NCBI GenBank assembly: GCA_027486415.1
Contig: JAIXPC010000013.1
Span: forward strand, 150,412-214,411
DNA length: 64,000 nucleotides
DNA from: Sphingomonadales bacterium
GTDB taxonomy: Bacteria; Pseudomonadota; Alphaproteobacteria; Sphingomonadales; Sphingomonadaceae
Direction: 5' to 3'
Both the position numbers and the translations under genes were made by a program. Below, in pieces: positions 9,068-17,684 of the stretch (within the stretch, counting starts at the first letter, position 1; the number at the start of each line of letters is the position of its first letter). Below the pieces are notes generated by a model that was not told the origin of the DNA, ran no database searches, and saw only the letters and a list, made by a program, of their open reading frames with translations.

Positions 9068-9183
9068 GATCATAGTCGAAGCAAGTCGTTAACTTCTTTC
9101 CTGTTTTTCATGACTTCATAATTTGCTAACAACGGATCGAGATCGATTCGGGGGATCTTGCAACACGTGCAGGCTCTCCCGAT

Positions 9184-9199
9184 CGGAGCGATCGCTCCG
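9184..9199. promoter_or_regulatory. Perfect 16-bp palindrome, possible operator
   Basis: The intergenic stretch between the module B thiolase and CoA-transferase contains CGGAGCGATCGCTCCG, a perfect 8+8 dyad with no loop. It is too compact for an RNA hairpin, so a dimeric DNA-binding protein is a better reading than a terminator. No regulator gene lies within the cluster to assign to it. It sits about 90 bases upstream of the CoA-transferase start. Confidence 0.35.
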
Positions 9200-9232
9200 C
9201 TGTAAACCTCTATCCCCGGTCGGGGGCTAGGA

Positions 9233-9271
9233 ACGGTGCCAGTCCTGCCGGGCTGGCACCGTCTTCCTTTT
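9233..9271 (+). terminator. Hairpin with T-rich tail upstream of CoA-transferase B
   Basis: A perfect 10-bp stem (9233–9242 with 9253–9262), a 10-base loop, then CTTCCTTTT. It has the form of an intrinsic terminator on the + strand. It ends only about 18 bases before the next coding region, so it may end the upstream operon with a promoter hidden in or near it, or act as an attenuator for the CoA-transferase gene. Confidence 0.6.
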
Positions 9272-9288
9272 CCGGCTACCCCGGTTGC

Positions 9289-10476
9289 ATGACCGAAACC
9301 GCCGCTCCCGCCGCCCTTGCCGGCATCCGTGTGCTCGATCTGTCGCGTGTGCTGGCCGGGCCGTGGAGCACGCAGATCCTCGCCGATCTGGGTGCGGATG
9401 TGGTGAAGGTGGAGGTGCCGGGGCGCGGCGACGATACGAGGGCGTGGGGCCCGCCGTTCCTGAAGGACGGTCATGGCGAGGACGAGATCGGCACCTCGGC
9501 CTATTACCTGGCCGCCAATCGCAACAAGCGCAGCATCGCGGTTGATTTCACCGATCCGGAAGGCGTCGCGCTGCTCCGCCGGCTGGCGGCCGAGGCCGAT
9601 ATTGTCGTCGAGAATTTCAAGGTGGGCGGTCTCGTCAAATACGGGCTGGATTGGGACAGTCTGCGGGCGGTGAAGCCCAGCCTTGTCTATTGTTCGATCA
9701 CCGGGTTCGGGCAGACCGGGCCTTACGCATCCCGCGGCGGCTATGATTTCGTCGCACAGGGCATGGGCGGCTTCATGGCCATCACCGGCGAGGAGGGCGG
9801 CCAGCCGCTGCGGGCCGGGGTCGCCATGGCCGACGTCACCACCGGGCTGTATGCCACCATCTCCATCCTCGCCGCGCTGCGCCACGCCGAACGCACGGGG
9901 GAGGGCCAGCAGATCGACATCAGCCTGCTCGATACCCAGATCGCCTGCCTTGCCAACCAGGCGATGAACTGGCTGGTGGGCGGCATCGATCCGGGCCGGC
10001 TGGGCAACCGCCACCCGACCGTGGTGCCCTACAAGACATTCGATGTTGCCGATGGCACCATCATCATCGCCATCGGCAACGACGGCCAGTTCCGCGCCTT
10101 CTGCAAGCTGATGGGCGTGCCGCACGTGGCCGACGACCCGCGTTTCATCACCGCCAGCGCCCGCCTGATCAACCGCGATGCCATAGAAGCCGAAGTGCAA
10201 CGGCTGGTGGCGGGCGAGCCGGGCCTGCCGCTGATCGAGCGACTGGCGGCGGCGGGCGTGCCGGCCGGGCCGGTGAACAGCATTTCCCAGGTCTTCGCCG
10301 ATCCGTTCGTCACGGCACGCGGCACCGTCCACCGCTTCGAACGGGCCGACGGCGCCCGGATTCCCAGCGTTGCCTATCCGGGCAAATTGTCGGCCACGCC
10401 GGCAACAATGCGCCGCCCGCCGCCCCGCGTCGGCGAGGACCGCGCCAGCATCCTGGCCGACTGGCTGAAGGAATAG
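9289..10476 (+). CDS. CaiB/BaiF family CoA-transferase, module B
   Basis: A 395-residue family III CoA-transferase. Landmarks are 'VLDLSRVLAGPW' and 'LADLGADVVKVE' at the N-terminus, 'YYLAANRNKRSIAVD', 'ITGFGQTGPYASRGGYD' and the catalytic Asp182 in 'GVAMADVTTG'. It is the canonical formyl-CoA/succinyl-CoA transferase layout, closer to the family core than the module A paralogue, which lacks the 'GQTGPY' motif. It is separated from module B by 221 bases carrying a palindrome and hairpin, so it may be separately controlled. Substrate unknown. Confidence 0.9.
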   Translation: MTETAAPAALAGIRVLDLSRVLAGPWSTQILADLGADVVKVEVPGRGDDTRAWGPPFLKDGHGEDEIGTSAYYLAANRNKRSIAVDFTDPEGVALLRRLAAEADIVVENFKVGGLVKYGLDWDSLRAVKPSLVYCSITGFGQTGPYASRGGYDFVAQGMGGFMAITGEEGGQPLRAGVAMADVTTGLYATISILAALRHAERTGEGQQIDISLLDTQIACLANQAMNWLVGGIDPGRLGNRHPTVVPYKTFDVADGTIIIAIGNDGQFRAFCKLMGVPHVADDPRFITASARLINRDAIEAEVQRLVAGEPGLPLIERLAAAGVPAGPVNSISQVFADPFVTARGTVHRFERADGARIPSVAYPGKLSATPATMRRPPPRVGEDRASILADWLKE

Positions 10477-10563
10477 CTGAACCCTTTTGCCAACATTGTT
10501 TGTTAACTTTATGATGCTATTCGATAACTTGTCGTAACAGTTGCAGCGTCATGAGTTGGTGTC

Positions 10564-10962
10564 ATGAACAATGCTGAATTGCATGGTGGCCCGTCGTGGC
10601 TGCGCCGGCTCTTTCTCGCGCCCGCTGCGCTGTGGATGGTCGCGCAGACGCATCTGGGCAGCTTCGTCGGCGGCTGGAGCGACAGCGGCCATTGGCCGGG
10701 CAACATCTGCTGGCTGGCAATCTGCTATTGCCTTGGCCACATGATGCTGGGCTGGGGCATGGCCTGGTTGCGGGATCGCCAGCTGCCGGGTGATGCGCTG
10801 TTCCTTGCCGCGATGGCCGGCGTCTTTCAGCTGGTGTGGGTCGTGATGGTGGCGGCGGCCGTGCCGCTGGCCTGGGCTGGCCTTTTCGTCTTCCTGCTGC
10901 AGCCCTTCATGGTGATCGCCGGGCTGGCCATCGTCCACCGCAGCCGCATCATCGCCCACTGA
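10564..10962 (+). CDS. Small integral membrane protein of unknown function
   Basis: A 132-residue protein I cannot assign to a family. After a short polar N-terminus with Arg-Arg, about four hydrophobic segments are visible (roughly residues 16–32, 46–64, 78–98 and 100–120), so it is an inner-membrane protein. It is rich in Trp and Met. The upstream 87 bases are AT-rich for this genome and contain GTTAAC, a likely promoter zone. It converges on the hydratase gene with a 3-base gap. Coding potential is supported by clean hydrophobic periodicity and the short fit between neighbours. Confidence 0.7.
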   Translation: MNNAELHGGPSWLRRLFLAPAALWMVAQTHLGSFVGGWSDSGHWPGNICWLAICYCLGHMMLGWGMAWLRDRQLPGDALFLAAMAGVFQLVWVVMVAAAVPLAWAGLFVFLLQPFMVIAGLAIVHRSRIIAH

Positions 10963-10965
10963 TCG

Positions 10966-11766
10966 TCACGTGCCGCTGAAACGGGGCGGGCGCTTTTCCA
11001 GAAATGCCGTCATCGCCTCGCGATTGTCGTCGGTGGTGTGGGCCAGGGCCTGCATCGCCGCCGAAAGCTGCAGGATCGTGTCCAGATTGGCCTGCCGCGC
11101 CTCCCACAACAGCCGCTTGGTCATGCGGACGGCCTGCGGCGGATTGGCGGCAATGCGGAGCGCATAGGCCCGGGCGGCATCGAGCAGTTCGCCATCGGGC
11201 ACCACCTTGCTGACCAGCCCGATCTGCAGCGCTTCGACAGCGTCGATCATGTCGCCGGTCAGCGCCATTTCGGCGGCCTTGGCATGGCCCACCACGTGCG
11301 GCAGCAGCCAGGCCCCGCCGTCGCCGGGGATGATGCCCAGCTTGACGAAACTCTCGGCAAATTTCGCGCTTTCGCCCGCCACGCGGATGTCGCACATGCA
11401 GGCCAGATCGCAGCCCGCACCGATGGCCGGGCCGTTGACTGCTGCCACGATCGGCACCTCAAGGCTGGCAAAGGCGCGCGGCAGGCGCTGGATGCCGGTC
11501 AGGTAATTGCGGCGCGTTTTGATCGGCGCGGCGCTGGCCAGCCCGTCACCGCTGGCCATCTTCTTCAGGTTGCCGCCCGACGAAAAGGCGCTGCCCGCCC
11601 CGGTGAGGATCGCGACGCGCGCCTGCCCGTCGCTTTCCAGCCGCGCCAGTGCCGCCAGGATGGCGTCCACCATGTCGTCATCCGACACCGGGTTCCTCAG
11701 CTCCGGCTGGTTCAGCGTGAGCGTGACGATGTGGCCATCGCGTTCATACAGGACTGGGGATGTCAC
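10966..11766 (-). CDS. Enoyl-CoA hydratase/isomerase (crotonase) family protein
   Basis: A 266-residue crotonase. GTG 11766 is chosen because AAGGAGAG sits 5–12 bases upstream and the protein then begins at the usual beta-strand ('VLYERDGHIVTLTLNQP'). The oxyanion-hole segments 'SAFSSGGNLK' and 'NGPAIGAGCD' are present. Of the two classical catalytic glutamates, the second is visible in 'KAAEMALTG'. The first position reads Phe in 'FAESFVKLG', as in many crotonases that act as isomerases or specialised hydratases. It lies 163 bases downstream of the fused dehydrogenase on the same strand, so the two may cooperate in one beta-oxidation step. Confidence 0.88.
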   Translation of the reverse strand: MTSPVLYERDGHIVTLTLNQPELRNPVSDDDMVDAILAALARLESDGQARVAILTGAGSAFSSGGNLKKMASGDGLASAAPIKTRRNYLTGIQRLPRAFASLEVPIVAAVNGPAIGAGCDLACMCDIRVAGESAKFAESFVKLGIIPGDGGAWLLPHVVGHAKAAEMALTGDMIDAVEALQIGLVSKVVPDGELLDAARAYALRIAANPPQAVRMTKRLLWEARQANLDTILQLSAAMQALAHTTDDNREAMTAFLEKRPPRFSGT

Positions 11767-11929
11767 GAGGCTCTCCTTGGCGGTCACGTCAGTTTTGACA
11801 CATTTGACACGGATTGCGTGGTTGGCCGTTGAAATCTTTATGTTTTCAATTTTTCGGCGTGTTTTCCCGCAACAGATCCGAAGGCTGGGATCATGGCAGG
11901 CTTTGGCCCTGTAGGACAGGTGGGCACCC

Positions 11930-13840
11930 TCAACGCACCCCCAGCCCGCGTGCAATGATGCCGCGCAGGATTTCGCGGGTGCCGCCGCGCAAGGATACCA
12001 TCGGCGCGATCTGCACCGTGGCGTCCAGCGTGGCCAGCAGGCGTCCGGGCAGATCGGGGATCAACGGCAGCAGGCTGCGCGCCACCTCGGGAATGACCTG
12101 TTCGAACGTCGCGCCCAGGTCCTTCACCATCGCCGCCTCCAGGCCTGCGTCCTCGCCGGCTTCCAGCAGGGCCGCGAGCCCACGCGCCATCAGGCGCAGC
12201 ACCATCAGATGGGCGGCCAGCCGGCCGATGGCGGCGTGTGCCGCGGTCACATCAGGCAGCGCCGCCACCAGTTCCTCGGCCAGCACCAGCGTGGACAGGA
12301 AGCGTTCGGGGCCGGAGCGTTCATAGGCCAGCTCGCTCATCACCTGCTGCCAGCCATTGCCCTCGACACCCACCAGCGCATCGGCGGGCACGAACACATC
12401 GTCGAAATGCACCTCGTTGAAATGATGCTCGCCCATCAGGTCGATAATCGGGCGGACGCTGAGGCCCGCCGAGTCCATCGAAACCAGCAACTGCGACAGG
12501 CCTTCGTGTCGTTGCCCCTCTCCGGTGCGGCAGAGCAGCAGCATGGCGTGGGCCTTGTGGGCATAGGTGGTCCACAATTTCGTGCCGCTGACCCGCCAGC
12601 CGCCCGCCACGGGGCGGGCGCGCGTGGTCAGCGCGGCCAGGTCCGATCCCGCCCCCGGCTCGCTCATGCCGATGCAGGCGTAGGTCTCGCCACGCGCGAT
12701 GCCGGGCAGGAAACGCGCCTGCTGGTCCGGCGTGCCGAATTTCAGCAGCAGCGGCCCGGTCTGGCGATCGGCGATCCAGTGCGCCGCCACCGGTGCGCCG
12801 GCGGCGAGCAGTTCCTCGATCACCACCAGCCGGTCGAGCGCGCTTTTCTCATGGCCGCCCAGCGCCCTGGGCCACGTCATCCCCAACCAGCCGCGCTGGC
12901 CGAGCTTGCGGCTGAAATCGGGGCTGTGGCCATTCCAGCTGTGGGCGCGCACGTGCGCCGGCAGGGCGGCGAGCTCGCCGGCCAGAAACCCCCGCACGTC
13001 GGCGCGCAGGGCGGCGCGCTCCGCTGTCTCGCCCACCACCGGGAAACGGAACCGGTCACCTTCGCTGGCGCTGCCGGGCAGGTCCATCGCCGGCTCGTCC
13101 GTCGCCACAGCCCACAGGCTGCGCCGGGCCAGCACCTGCGCCCCCAGCCGGGCGTGCCAGTCATGCTCGCTGCCCGCCACGTCGCGGCGCTGCCACAGCG
13201 CGCGGGTGAACAGGCCCAGCCGATGCTCCGCCGTCACGCCGATGGCGCCATGCAATTGATGGGCCAGCGCCGCCACCACGCCCGCCGCCTCGCTGGCGCG
13301 CGCCTTGGCGGCGGCCACCTGCTGCCAGCGCTCGCCTTCCAATCCCGGCTTGGCCAATCCCATCCCGGCCAGACCCATCCCGGCCAGACCCATCCCGGCC
13401 AGCCCCATGGCCGCGCCGGCGGCGGCCACTTCGGCGGCCATCTGCGCCAGGCTGTGCTGCACCGCCTGGTTCTTCGCCAGCGGCTTGCCGAACTGCTGGC
13501 GGGTCTGCGTCCAGTCGAGCGTGAGGGCGAGGACGGTTTCGGCGAGGCCGGCGATTTCCGCCGTGGCCAGTGCCGCCCGCCAGAGCGCGCCAGTGGCCAG
13601 CGCGTCGGCCAGCGGCCACGGTGCGCCCGCGCGGCCGTGGGCGCGGGCGATGGCCAGCACGCTGATCGCGTCCAGCCCCAGCCCGCCGTCAGCCTCTGGC
13701 ACCAGTGCCAGTGGCAACCCGGCCCCGGCAATCACGTCCCAGCCGTCCACCGTTTCGCCGGCGCGCGCCTGCCGCAGCCGCGCCTCGGTCGCTTCCCGCG
13801 CAAACAGCCGGCTCACCTGGTCGATCAGCACTGCATCCAT
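11930..13840 (-). CDS. Fused double acyl-CoA dehydrogenase (FadE34-like, N-half shortened)
   Basis: A 636-residue protein made of two acyl-CoA dehydrogenase units. Residues ~1–235 hold an N-terminal helical segment joined directly to a C-terminal four-helix segment ('TRQQFGKPLAKNQAVQH' near 111–127); the central beta-domain expected between them is missing. Residues ~285–636 form a complete unit with 'IGMSEPGAGSDLA', 'VSGTKLWTTYAH' and C-terminal 'SLRGGTREI'. FadE34-type enzymes of steroid side-chain breakdown are natural alpha–beta fusions in which only one half binds FAD; this fits that plan with an eroded partner half. A tandem 'GMGLA' repeat interrupts the N-half near 144–163. It diverges from sdaA. 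Confidence 0.85.
   Translation of the reverse strand: MDAVLIDQVSRLFAREATEARLRQARAGETVDGWDVIAGAGLPLALVPEADGGLGLDAISVLAIARAHGRAGAPWPLADALATGALWRAALATAEIAGLAETVLALTLDWTQTRQQFGKPLAKNQAVQHSLAQMAAEVAAAGAAMGLAGMGLAGMGLAGMGLAKPGLEGERWQQVAAAKARASEAAGVVAALAHQLHGAIGVTAEHRLGLFTRALWQRRDVAGSEHDWHARLGAQVLARRSLWAVATDEPAMDLPGSASEGDRFRFPVVGETAERAALRADVRGFLAGELAALPAHVRAHSWNGHSPDFSRKLGQRGWLGMTWPRALGGHEKSALDRLVVIEELLAAGAPVAAHWIADRQTGPLLLKFGTPDQQARFLPGIARGETYACIGMSEPGAGSDLAALTTRARPVAGGWRVSGTKLWTTYAHKAHAMLLLCRTGEGQRHEGLSQLLVSMDSAGLSVRPIIDLMGEHHFNEVHFDDVFVPADALVGVEGNGWQQVMSELAYERSGPERFLSTLVLAEELVAALPDVTAAHAAIGRLAAHLMVLRLMARGLAALLEAGEDAGLEAAMVKDLGATFEQVIPEVARSLLPLIPDLPGRLLATLDATVQIAPMVSLRGGTREILRGIIARGLGVR
13352..13411. 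repeat. 15-bp tandem repeat inside acyl-CoA dehydrogenase gene
   Basis: About four copies of a 15-base unit (GGCCAGACCCATCCC on the + strand; the two central copies are identical, the outer ones differ at a few bases). On the coding strand it keeps frame and encodes repeated Gly-Met-Gly-Leu-Ala. Because the unit is a multiple of three, copy-number slippage would change protein length without a frameshift. Confidence 0.85.
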
Positions 13841-13931
13841 CGGCGCAGCTTAGGAACAGCCGCCCGGTTCGCACAGGCTGGAAATAGCGTCAGCCATTGC
13901 GCCAGTCGGCGCGATACTCCACCAAGGCACC

Positions 13932-15278
<1,347 letters not shown>

Positions 15279-15280
15279 CC

Positions 15281-15604
15281 ATGCTGATCATCCGCGCCCT
15301 CTGCCTTGTCATCTTGGTCAGCCTGTCGGCCTATACGGTGCCGGTCGTGCTGGCGGAGCCCAACCTGTTCCCGGCCTTCTTTGGTGCCATTGCCGGCGGC
15401 GGCTGGCAGGGGCAGTTCAACCTCGATTTCCTGTTCATGCTCACCCTGTCGGGCCTTTATGTCGGCTGGCGGCATCGCGGCTCGCCCGCCGGCCTGCTGC
15501 TGGGTGCGCTGGCGTTCTTGGGCGGGGCGCTGTTCCTGTCGGTCTGGCTGTTCGTCCAGAGCTTCCGCTGTGATGGCGACGTGCGCCGGCTGCTGGTGGG
15601 TTGA
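15281..15604 (+). CDS. Small membrane protein, DUF2834-like
   Basis: A 107-residue protein with three hydrophobic helices (about residues 4–24, 48–64 and 72–96). The central 'QFNLDFLFMLTLSGLYVGWRH' begins like the conserved core of DUF2834-type membrane proteins. No catalytic motif is visible. It starts 2 bases after sdaA, so it is probably co-transcribed; whether it takes part in serine use is unknown. ATG 15281 is preferred over an upstream GTG at 15272 that lies inside sdaA. Confidence 0.7.
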   Translation: MLIIRALCLVILVSLSAYTVPVVLAEPNLFPAFFGAIAGGGWQGQFNLDFLFMLTLSGLYVGWRHRGSPAGLLLGALAFLGGALFLSVWLFVQSFRCDGDVRRLLVG

Positions 15605-15634
15605 CGCGCCCGCCCATGGCGCCAATCTGGCGGG

Positions 15635-17680
15635 GTGAGCATCATCGCCCTTCATTCGGCTGAGGCCAGCCTCGTTCTCGAACATGGCCGTGATGCGCTG
15701 CTGTGGCGGCACCTGGGCCTGCGTGTGGCCACGGATGGCCTGCCGGCGCTGGCGACAACGCGCGGCGCGGCGACCTTCTCGCTGGATGATGATGTGCCGT
15801 TCGCCACCGCGCCGGGGTTGGGCTGGTTCGGGCCGCTGGCCGTCAGCGCCAGGGGGCGGGTGCTGCGCTGGGTGGTGGAGGACGTGGCGCAGACCGCCGA
15901 TGCGGTGCGCGTGACGCTGGCCGATGCCGATACCGGCCTGCGGCTGGAACAGGCGTTCCGCGTCGTGTCCGGCGGGTTCGAGATTGCCGCCAGCCTGGGC
16001 AATGATGGGCCGGTGCCGCAGCCCATCGATCACATCGCCAGCGCGCTGCTGCCGCTGCCGGCGGGGCTGGATCGCATATTGTCGTGGCGCGGCCGCCATG
16101 CCGCCGAATTCGTGGAATGCGTGGAGGCCATGCCCGAACAGCAGTGGCGGCGCGAAGGTCGGCGCGGGCTGCCGGGCCATGGCGGGCCGCCGGGGCTTTA
16201 CCTGCTGGGGGAGGGCGCGGGCTGGGATCAGGGCTTGGCGCTGGCGGCGCAACTGGCGTGGTCGGGCGATGCCGCGATTGCGGTCGAGCGGGACGACGAG
16301 GGCCGGCACCTGCTGAGCGCCGGCATTACCGATGCGATCACCCTGCAGCCGGGCGAGCGGTTCGATGCGCCGCCGTTGCTGCTGGCGATCAGCGGGCGCG
16401 GTCGCAATGGCGCGATGGCGCAGATGCACGCGATGGTGCGCGCCCGGCTGCCGGCGCTGGGCCCGCGGCCGGTGCACCTCAACAGCTGGGAAGCCTGTTA
16501 TTTCCGCCACGATACCGCGCGCATTCTGGAACTCGCCCGTGCGGCGGCCGATGTGGGGGCAGAGCGGTTCATCCTCGATGACGGCTGGTTCAAGGGCCGC
16601 AACGACGACACATCGGGGCTGGGCGACTGGACGCCCGATCCGATCAAATATCCCGACGGACTGACGCCGCTGGCCGAGGCCGTTACCGCCATGGGCCTGC
16701 AGTTCGGCCTGTGGGTCGAACCGGAAATGGTCAATCCGGACAGTGATTTATACCGCACCCGTCCCGATTGGGCCCTGCACATTCCCGGCTCGCCGCAACC
16801 CACGGCCCGCAACCAGCTCGTGCTGAACCTGTCGCTGCTGCCGGTGGAGGACTATCTGTTCGACGCGCTCGACCAGCTGCTGCGCGAGGTGCCGATTTCC
16901 TACCTGAAATGGGATCACAACCGCGATCTCGCGCCGGCTGGCGGCGTGGGGCAGGTGCAGGGTCTGTATCGTCTGCTGGCCCGGTTGCGCGCGGCGCATC
17001 CTGACGTGGAGATCGAAAGCTGTGCCGGTGGCGGCGGCCGCTGTGATGCCGGCATTGCCGCCTTCACCCAGCGCTTCTGGACCAGCGACAATCTCGATCC
17101 CGAGAGCCGGGTCGCCATCCAGCGCGGCTTCCAGGCCTTCTTCCCGCCCGAGGTGATGGGCGCCCATGCCGGCGCCAGCCCGGCCCACGCCACCGGTCGC
17201 CGGCACACGCTGGGCTTTCGCGCCGGTGTGGCGATGGCGGGCCATTTCGGCGTCGAGATGGACCCGGCGAAACTGCCGGATGCGGAGCGGGAGGAACTCG
17301 CGCGCTGGATCGCCTTCCACAAGCAGTGGCGGCATTTGTTGCATGGCCAGACGCTGGTGATGGGGGAGGGGAGTGATGGCCTCGTCTGGCAGGCCAGCGG
17401 TAACGGGCGCGAATGGCTGCTGCTGGTCACACGGACGTCGCCGCCGCAGGATCGCCGGCCGCAGCCGCTGGCGCTGCCCTTCCTCGCTGGCGTCGGCGCC
17501 ATCACGGCGACACTGCTCGCCCGCGCGGGAACCACACCGCACAAGGGCTTTGGCGAGCCTGCCTTCCTTTCTGACCTGTCAGATGGCGTCACTTTTCCCG
17601 CTGACTGGCTCGCCCACGCCGGCCTGCCGCTGCCGCCGCTGCTCGCGCAATCGGTGGCGATTTTTCACCTGAAGGCCTGA
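15635..17680 (+). CDS. Alpha-galactosidase, glycoside hydrolase family 36
   Basis: A 681-residue retaining glycosidase with a GTG start. The N-terminal ~300 residues are the beta-supersandwich domain; the TIM barrel follows with 'LDDGWFKGRNDD', 'GLWVEPEMVNPDSDL', the nucleophile Asp427 in 'LKWDHNRD', 'ESCAGGGGRCD' and the acid/base Asp485 in 'WTSDNLDP'. These are the GH36 signatures for release of terminal alpha-galactose from melibiose/raffinose-type sugars. No signal peptide is visible, so it acts in the cytoplasm. Neighbours give no transporter or regulator. Converges with a dehydrogenase gene, 4 bases apart. Confidence 0.95.
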   Translation: MSIIALHSAEASLVLEHGRDALLWRHLGLRVATDGLPALATTRGAATFSLDDDVPFATAPGLGWFGPLAVSARGRVLRWVVEDVAQTADAVRVTLADADTGLRLEQAFRVVSGGFEIAASLGNDGPVPQPIDHIASALLPLPAGLDRILSWRGRHAAEFVECVEAMPEQQWRREGRRGLPGHGGPPGLYLLGEGAGWDQGLALAAQLAWSGDAAIAVERDDEGRHLLSAGITDAITLQPGERFDAPPLLLAISGRGRNGAMAQMHAMVRARLPALGPRPVHLNSWEACYFRHDTARILELARAAADVGAERFILDDGWFKGRNDDTSGLGDWTPDPIKYPDGLTPLAEAVTAMGLQFGLWVEPEMVNPDSDLYRTRPDWALHIPGSPQPTARNQLVLNLSLLPVEDYLFDALDQLLREVPISYLKWDHNRDLAPAGGVGQVQGLYRLLARLRAAHPDVEIESCAGGGGRCDAGIAAFTQRFWTSDNLDPESRVAIQRGFQAFFPPEVMGAHAGASPAHATGRRHTLGFRAGVAMAGHFGVEMDPAKLPDAEREELARWIAFHKQWRHLLHGQTLVMGEGSDGLVWQASGNGREWLLLVTRTSPPQDRRPQPLALPFLAGVGAITATLLARAGTTPHKGFGEPAFLSDLSDGVTFPADWLAHAGLPLPPLLAQSVAIFHLKA

Positions 17681-17684
17681 CGCC

